Shown: piece by piece, positions 23,884 to 28,614 of the stretch
How the letters are laid out: each line of letters begins with the position of its first letter
How positions within the stretch are numbered: position 1 is the first letter of the stretch
Assembly (NCBI GenBank): GCA_964637565.1
Contig: CAZWTY010000056.1
Coordinates: 1 to 28,614, forward strand
DNA from: DYJE01 sp964637565
Lineage (GTDB): Bacteria > Desulfobacterota > Desulfobacteria > Desulfobacterales > Desulfolunaceae
Reading direction: 5' to 3'
Length of the DNA stretch: 28,614 bases
The notes under the pieces: model-generated
What the model saw: the letters and a program-made list of their open reading frames with translations, nothing else
Databases searched by the model: none
What the model was told of the DNA's origin: nothing
Position numbers and translations under genes: made by a program

Positions 23884-25565
23884 TGAAGCAGTTGCTAAAA
23901 AATGACTATATATCAAATAAATATGAGAGTGGTAATTTTAAGAAAAAACTATTCCTATTAGTGTTACTTATTTGCTGTCTTGCACCTTTTCTCAACAAGG
24001 CCTTTCATATAGACGATCCAACTTTCATCGGTATGGCCAAATATATTCAAGCTCATCCCTTTGATTATTTTGGTTACTACATGCAGTTTTCTCCTCCAGT
24101 AATAACCAACCCTCCTTTGGTTGCTTATCTTATAGTAATACCAGGTTCTCTTTTCGGCTACAGCGAGATTGTCATCCATTCGTTTTTCATCTTGCCAGCA
24201 ATAGCGGTAATTACCGGAACATGGCTTTTAGCTTCAGATATGTCTGCAGATCCATTCATTGCCGCTCTTACTGCGATTTGTACCCCTGTGTTTATTCTTT
24301 CGTCCACAACAGTGATGTGCGATGTACCTATGCTGGCCTTCTGGGTATTTGCCATATATTTCTGGAGAAAAGGCATAAAGGAGGGCAAAAGGGGGTTCCT
24401 GGCAGCCTCATCTTTTATGATTACCCTATGTGTCATGACAAAGTATATGGGGATATGCCTTGTGCCACTACTTATGGCATATACCATTGCAGAAAAAAGA
24501 AAGGCAGGGGAGTGGATATTATACCTGATGCTTCCGGTTATTACCCTTCTTCTGTTTGATCAGCTTACCTATGCTAAATATGGTCTTCGCCAGATAAGCT
24601 TTATAGAGTCATGGTCAGTATATAATCACGTCTCTAGCGGTAAAAATTATTACGCCAAAATCATCACAGGTTTTGCATTCCTTGGCGGCTGCATACTTGC
24701 TCACAGTATATATTTTGTTTGCCGTACGAGAGGTATAGTGCTTTTTATATATTTAGCCATCATTGTGTCTGTACTGCTTCTGCTTCTCAAAAATGATTTT
24801 ATTGACCATTACCCAATTGCAAATGCAGATGGAATTAACTGGCTTTTCGTTGTTCAACTTCCATTTTTTGTGTTTGCAGGAGTAAGTGTTATGATAATGC
24901 TAATAAGAAACTTTATGAAGCAAAGAAACGCTGACACTATGTTGCTTCTACTATGGATGGTCGGTGTTTTCTTGTTTGCGGTTTTTATTAACTGGTCGGT
25001 AAACGGGAGAACTATCATTCCTATTGTGCCTGCTGCCGGAATAATGTTGTCTCAATTTTATAAGATAGAGAATGACTTCTTCCAATTAAATAATGTTTTG
25101 TTATTTACTTCGTTGTTATTTTCTTTAGCTGTTTCTCTTGCCATCACCCATGCTGATACTGCATTTGCAAACAGTGCTCGTTCCGCGGCCCTTGGTGTTA
25201 AGGTTCTGACTAAAAATTGCCATGGAAATAAATGGTATGAGGGACACTGGGGATTTGAACACTACATAACACGGTCAAGTGATTACAGAATACTTAATTA
25301 TAATAGACCAAGGCTAAGCAGGGGAGATACGGTAATCATACCATCCACCAACACTAATACTAAACATTTATATAAACATCTTGCACTCATAAGAGAGGTG
25401 CATACGTTTCCTCTTTACGGCCTGTTTTCAACAATGAGCCTTTCCAGAGGCGCCGGATTCTACGCTGATGTGTATGGCCCTCTACCGTTTGCTATTGGCA
25501 CCAGTCCTGAAAATTATTATGAATATGAAGTGATTACTGATAAAAGCAGCGCATTCAGCTATTAA
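23880..25565 (+). CDS. GT-C family (PMT/ArnT-like) glycosyltransferase
   Basis: A 561-aa membrane protein. The ATG at 23880 overlaps the preceding stop; the adjacent ATG at 23883 would sit better behind GAGGG. The first helix is followed by D45-D46 in FHIDDPTFIGMAKYIQ, then TNPPLVAYLIVIPGSLFGYS, a typical GT-C entry loop. The helices that follow include CDVPMLAFWVFAIYFWRKG and MTKYMGICLVPLLMAY, closely matching ArnT/PMT_2-type proteins. The C-terminal ~130 residues are soluble (GHWGFEHYITRSS). It should use a polyprenyl-phosphate sugar, which the GtrB-like product encoded two genes downstream could supply. Confidence 0.82.
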   Translation: MMKQLLKNDYISNKYESGNFKKKLFLLVLLICCLAPFLNKAFHIDDPTFIGMAKYIQAHPFDYFGYYMQFSPPVITNPPLVAYLIVIPGSLFGYSEIVIHSFFILPAIAVITGTWLLASDMSADPFIAALTAICTPVFILSSTTVMCDVPMLAFWVFAIYFWRKGIKEGKRGFLAASSFMITLCVMTKYMGICLVPLLMAYTIAEKRKAGEWILYLMLPVITLLLFDQLTYAKYGLRQISFIESWSVYNHVSSGKNYYAKIITGFAFLGGCILAHSIYFVCRTRGIVLFIYLAIIVSVLLLLLKNDFIDHYPIANADGINWLFVVQLPFFVFAGVSVMIMLIRNFMKQRNADTMLLLLWMVGVFLFAVFINWSVNGRTIIPIVPAAGIMLSQFYKIENDFFQLNNVLLFTSLLFSLAVSLAITHADTAFANSARSAALGVKVLTKNCHGNKWYEGHWGFEHYITRSSDYRILNYNRPRLSRGDTVIIPSTNTNTKHLYKHLALIREVHTFPLYGLFSTMSLSRGAGFYADVYGPLPFAIGTSPENYYEYEVITDKSSAFSY

Positions 25566-25578
25566 AGAGGCGGATGTA

Positions 25579-25971
25579 ATGCCTTTTGTCAGTAATAGAT
25601 TCCTTCTGTTCATTCTGGTCGGCGTAGGTAATACAATGTTCGGTTACGGGATATTTGCATTGTTTATCTTCATGGGTATGCATTACGTTCTGGCTGTGTT
25701 GCTCTCGACTATCCTGGGGGTTCTTTTTAATTTCAAATCAACAGGCGGGATTGTATTCAAGAGCCATGATAACAGATTGATATTCAGGTTTTTTTTCGTG
25801 TACTCCATTATAATGATTATAAACATGATTCTGCTTAAGCTTTCAATAAAACTGGCTTTTAATATGTACTTGGCTTCATTTGTTATCACGATACCGATGG
25901 CCTTTGTTTCATATTTTCTTCAAAAGAATCTTGTTTTCAGCAATGTAAGGAGATGCAATGCCTCTGATTAG
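25579..25971 (+). CDS. GtrA-like polyprenyl-phosphate sugar flippase
   Basis: A 130-aa protein with four hydrophobic segments. The N-terminal RFLLFILVGVGNTMFGYGIF and the later VLFNFKSTGGIVFKS and FLQKNLVF are the standard GtrA pattern (F-x-x-V-G-x-x-N, N-F-x-x-x-x-x-x-V-F, K-x-x-V-F). GtrA proteins are believed to flip polyprenyl-linked sugars across the inner membrane. It overlaps the GtrB-like gene by 14 bases, the usual gtrA-gtrB pairing, and AGAGGCGG precedes the ATG. Confidence 0.9.
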   Translation: MPFVSNRFLLFILVGVGNTMFGYGIFALFIFMGMHYVLAVLLSTILGVLFNFKSTGGIVFKSHDNRLIFRFFFVYSIIMIINMILLKLSIKLAFNMYLASFVITIPMAFVSYFLQKNLVFSNVRRCNASD

Positions 25972-26890
25972 TGTTGTGATGCCATGCTACAATGAGGAGG
26001 ATAATATAGTAGAAGCCTGTCGGCAGGTAAGGGAGGTGTTTCTGCGACTTCCTGAGTACGATTATGAGCATATCTTTATTGATAACTGTTCAACGGACCG
26101 CACAGTTGAGCTTATCAGGGAGATTGCAAGTAAGGACAAACGGGTGAAGGCGATTGTGAATTCCAGAAATTTTGGACATATGCGCTCGCCATATCACGCA
26201 TATCTACAGACAAGTGGAGATGTCGTGATCTCACTTGCTTCAGACCTTCAGGACCCCGTTAATTTAATATATGATTTTGTAAAGAAGTGGGAAGAGGGGT
26301 ACAAGATTGTTGTTGGTGTGAAGGACAAGGGTATAGAATCTTACATAATGTCTCTTATTAGAAGCGCCTATTACAGCATAATAAGCCGATTATCTGAAAT
26401 AGAGCAGATAAGACATTTTACCGGGTTCGGTCTCTACGATAGAAAGGTCATTGAAATTATCAGAACACTTAATGATCCGTACCCATATTTCAGAGGGCAG
26501 ATTGCCGAAATAGGTTTTGAACGTGCGGAGATAAAGTTTACTAAGCCTGGCAGGATTCATGGAATAACCAAGAATAATTTTTATACGTTGTATGATATTG
26601 CGATGCTGGGGATAACTAATCATTCGAAGGTGCCACTCCGGCTTGCCGCAATGTTAGGTTTTACTCTTTCTCTTTTGAGTCTGCTGGTAGCTTTTGGCTA
26701 TTTTGTCGCAAAAATAATAATGTGGAATACTTTTTCTATGGGAATGGCCCCATTGATAATAGGTCTTTTCTTTTTCTCCTCTGTGCAGCTTTTTTTTATA
26801 GGGATAATTGGAGAGTATATTGGTAGCATCCATACACAAGTTATGAAGAGACCCCTGGTTGTTGAGAAGGAGAGAATCAATTTTGACTAA
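25958..26890 (+). CDS. GtrB-like polyprenyl-phosphate glycosyltransferase (GT2)
   Basis: A 310-aa protein with AAGGAG before the ATG. The N-terminal GT-A domain begins ISVVMPCYNEEDNIVEACRQ and has IDNCSTDRT, NFGHMRSP and ASDLQDP at residues 94-100; the usual D-x-D is reduced to A-S-D96 with D99 retained, a variant seen in this subfamily. Two C-terminal membrane helices (about 225-250 and 262-287) end in IIGEYIGSIHTQVMKRPLVV, the diagnostic tail of GtrB/ArnC-type enzymes. It transfers a sugar from a nucleotide donor to polyprenyl phosphate on the cytoplasmic face. With GtrA it would feed the two GT-C enzymes of the cluster. Confidence 0.9.
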   Translation: MPLISVVMPCYNEEDNIVEACRQVREVFLRLPEYDYEHIFIDNCSTDRTVELIREIASKDKRVKAIVNSRNFGHMRSPYHAYLQTSGDVVISLASDLQDPVNLIYDFVKKWEEGYKIVVGVKDKGIESYIMSLIRSAYYSIISRLSEIEQIRHFTGFGLYDRKVIEIIRTLNDPYPYFRGQIAEIGFERAEIKFTKPGRIHGITKNNFYTLYDIAMLGITNHSKVPLRLAAMLGFTLSLLSLLVAFGYFVAKIIMWNTFSMGMAPLIIGLFFFSSVQLFFIGIIGEYIGSIHTQVMKRPLVVEKERINFD

Positions 26891-26916
26891 ACGACTTGTT
26901 GTGCCAGAGGATTATT

Positions 26917-27717
26917 ATGTTTAATGTTGTTACTCTAACTTTAAGAGGCATTTTCCGCGACCGTGTTTTCCAGGGCATTATGCTGCTTGCCGCACTTTTC
27001 TGCTTTATCCCTTCGGTGGCTTCTCTTTCCATGAGGCAGGTGACAGAGCTTTCTATAACACTTTCCCTGTCGCTTATAACATTCATCCTGCTTCTGCTAT
27101 CTGTATTTCTTGGCTCAACATCTTTATGGAAGGATATTGAGAGGAGGTATACATTCAGTGTCCTTAGCCTGCCAATAAGCCGAAGCTTTTATATAATTGG
27201 TCGCTTTATAGGGATTGCGCTGTTTCTTGCTATAGCGTCTGTGGTTCTAGGCGCTGCTGCCTGCATTGTTATCAAGGTTTCTTCAGCTCTTTATCCATCT
27301 CCTGCAGGACAACCGCTGGTTTGGAGCTATATAATCGGGGCTATATTGTTTGCCACTCTCAAATATATCTTGTTGGTTGCAGTGGCGATGCTGCTTTCTT
27401 CAGTAAGCACATCTTTTTTTCTTCCTGTTTTTGGTACTATATCTACTTACTTTGCAAGCGAAGTAACACAGCAGGTGTACGAATTTGTGAACTCGCCCGC
27501 TTCTGCAAAGGTAATCTCCCCTCCAATAAAAATGGCAGCCAACGCGGTGTATTACATACTGCCTAATCTTGCCGGGTTTGACCTGAAGGTTAATGCCATC
27601 TACAGCATCCCTCCATCCGTTAACGGGTTACTTCTCACCATAGGATACTTCATTGTCTATACCTCCGTCCTTCTAGGCGCAGCTTGTCTTCTGTTTGGAC
27701 GCAGGGAGATGAAGTGA
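26917..27717 (+). CDS. ABC-2 type transporter permease
   Basis: A 266-aa protein starting at ATG 26917, seven bases after GAGG; an in-frame TTG at 26896 lacks such a site. Six hydrophobic segments and the entry FNVVTLTLRGIFRDRVFQGI, the cytoplasmic LWKDIERRYTFSVLSLPISR with the coupling-helix-like RxxFIIGRF region, are typical of ABC-2 permeases (CcmB/NatB/gliding-type). No ABC ATPase gene is in the window, so the nucleotide-binding partner must be encoded to the right or elsewhere. It follows the glycosyltransferases by 26 bases and is probably cotranscribed; export of a glycan or a role in pilus-locus maintenance are both possible. Confidence 0.8.
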   Translation: MFNVVTLTLRGIFRDRVFQGIMLLAALFCFIPSVASLSMRQVTELSITLSLSLITFILLLLSVFLGSTSLWKDIERRYTFSVLSLPISRSFYIIGRFIGIALFLAIASVVLGAAACIVIKVSSALYPSPAGQPLVWSYIIGAILFATLKYILLVAVAMLLSSVSTSFFLPVFGTISTYFASEVTQQVYEFVNSPASAKVISPPIKMAANAVYYILPNLAGFDLKVNAIYSIPPSVNGLLLTIGYFIVYTSVLLGAACLLFGRREMK

Positions 27718-27772
27718 AAAGTATGGTTTTGTACTAATCCAAAACATTTTTATTTAATTAAGGTTTTAACCT

Positions 27773-28614
27773 ATGAAACATTCCAGACGCATCTCCCTTC
27801 CAATGGCATTACTGGTTGGAGGACTTCTGTTTTACAGTCTACTAGTCAACCCTTTTGCTGCTTATATGAAGAGTAAGCCGATAGAGGAAAAACTTGGCTA
27901 CGTGCCCAGCATCAAGCTACTGAAACCGATGAGCGTTGACCAGAAAGAGTTGATGGCTTCATCACTCGTTATGAAGGTTTTAATGTATTTTGGGGGCATT
28001 GTTGGTAAAGCTCAGGATGGTAAGGTTGTTTCAGAACCTCTTGATTTGGTTGGAATGTCCCGCCTTCTTCATGGTGCTGTGCAGCTTGATCCATACAACA
28101 CTGATGCCTACTACTTTGCCCAGGGGTTTCTAACCTGGGATGCCAAACAATTTAAAGTGGCCAACGCCTTGCTTGATTACGGCATGAAATACCGTACCTG
28201 GGATTGGTATCTGCCGTTTTTTGCCGGGTTTAACAACGCCTATTTTTTAAAGGACTATGCCAAAGCGGCAGAATATTACAAAAGGGCAGGGGAGCTGAGT
28301 GGTCAGGATCTGCACAAGAGTCTGGCTGGGCGGTATATGCAGGAGTCTGGGAAGACAGACCTAGCGATTGCCTATTTGACTGCCATGGAAAAGGGTGAAA
28401 AAAACCAGGCATTGAAAAAGAATTACCAGATTCGTTTGGCTGCTTTCCGTGAAGTGAAACGTATTGAAACAGCGCGGGATAAATTTAAGGCAGAGCATGG
28501 CGTTTTACCTGCCTCGGTTGAACAACTGGTACAGCTCGGTTTTGTTACCCCTACCCCGGTTGATCCCTACGGTGGCAGGTTCTATCTTGAACCGTCAGGC
28601 AAGGTAGCAACAAC
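27773..28614 (+). CDS. Membrane-anchored TPR protein with pseudopilin-like tail (partial)
   Basis: The frame is open from ATG 27773 to the right edge (280 full codons) with AAGG about nine bases upstream. A single N-terminal membrane segment (SLPMALLVGGLLFYSLLV) is followed by a periplasmic region with TPR-like helices (LLHGAVQLDPYNTDAYYFAQ, DYAKAAEYYKRAGELS, AIAYLTAMEKGEKNQAL). Near the cut end come ARDKFKAEHGVLPASVEQLV and TPVDPYGGRFYLEPSG, which resemble the C-terminal part of type II pseudopilins (L-P-x-S-x-x-x-L, D-P-x-G). It may be a pilus-associated scaffold. The base composition returns to that of the left flank here, suggesting the end of the variable cassette. Confidence 0.7.
   Translation, partial: MKHSRRISLPMALLVGGLLFYSLLVNPFAAYMKSKPIEEKLGYVPSIKLLKPMSVDQKELMASSLVMKVLMYFGGIVGKAQDGKVVSEPLDLVGMSRLLHGAVQLDPYNTDAYYFAQGFLTWDAKQFKVANALLDYGMKYRTWDWYLPFFAGFNNAYFLKDYAKAAEYYKRAGELSGQDLHKSLAGRYMQESGKTDLAIAYLTAMEKGEKNQALKKNYQIRLAAFREVKRIETARDKFKAEHGVLPASVEQLVQLGFVTPTPVDPYGGRFYLEPSGKVAT

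Overview
The window most likely comes from a Geobacter-type desulfuromonad (Geobacterales, possibly close to Trichlorobacter/Geobacter lovleyi). The main evidence is a very short type IV pilin (70-aa precursor, 60-aa mature chain) followed directly by a small secreted partner. This is the split PilA-N/PilA-C arrangement known from G. sulfurreducens. A sigma54 promoter in front of pilA and the CbrA-like and Uma2-rich surroundings fit this group. The species cannot be fixed from the sequence alone.

Layout. (1) Positions 1-1386, minus strand: a small membrane protein overlapping, by GTGA, a sodium:solute-symporter-type membrane protein that leaves the window on the left and may be the N-terminal module of a sensor kinase. 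(2) 1571-4902, plus strand: a TPR lipoprotein overlapping, by ATGA, a peptide-type ABC substrate-binding lipoprotein. (3) 5027-7379: a mosaic of two intact Uma2-type nuclease genes, at least two broken Uma2 tails, a transposase-like remnant, a coiled-coil DUF1640-like gene, a 60-aa coiled-coil gene with a decayed paralogue, and three copies of a 24-bp direct repeat. (4) 7380-8285: the pilin locus, with a sigma70-like promoter, TGACA/TGTCA boxes, a sigma54 promoter, pilA-N, pilA-C and a strong hairpin terminator. (5) 8294-26890: ten tightly packed genes, visibly AT-richer than the left end of the window, that look like a glycan assembly and protein glycosylation cassette. It holds two GT-C enzymes with acidic first loops plus one TMTC-like GT-C/TPR protein, a polypeptide with two complete TPR-OGT (SPINDLY-type) modules, a GT2-TPR-OGT fusion, a GT90/fucosyltransferase-like/methyltransferase triple fusion, a DUF5672 protein, a GT2, a GtrA-like flippase, a GtrB-like polyprenyl-phosphate glycosyltransferase and an unassigned polytopic membrane protein. 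(6) 26917-28614: an ABC-2 type permease without an ATPase in the window, then a membrane-anchored TPR protein with a pseudopilin-like tail that is cut by the right edge.

How it may work together (inference). The pilin pair is made at high level from regulated promoters. The hairpin after pilA-C probably limits read-through into the glycosylation genes. The GtrB-like enzyme would load a sugar on polyprenyl phosphate, GtrA would flip it, and the GT-C enzymes would transfer sugars in the periplasm. The large soluble OGT, GT2, GT90 and fucosyltransferase-like modules would build or transfer a methylated oligosaccharide on the cytoplasmic side. The Ser/Thr-rich PilA-C is the most obvious candidate acceptor, but nothing in the sequence proves it. 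The most noteworthy parts are the unusual multi-domain glycosyltransferase fusions placed directly behind a split pilin, and the repeat-riddled Uma2 mosaic beside it.
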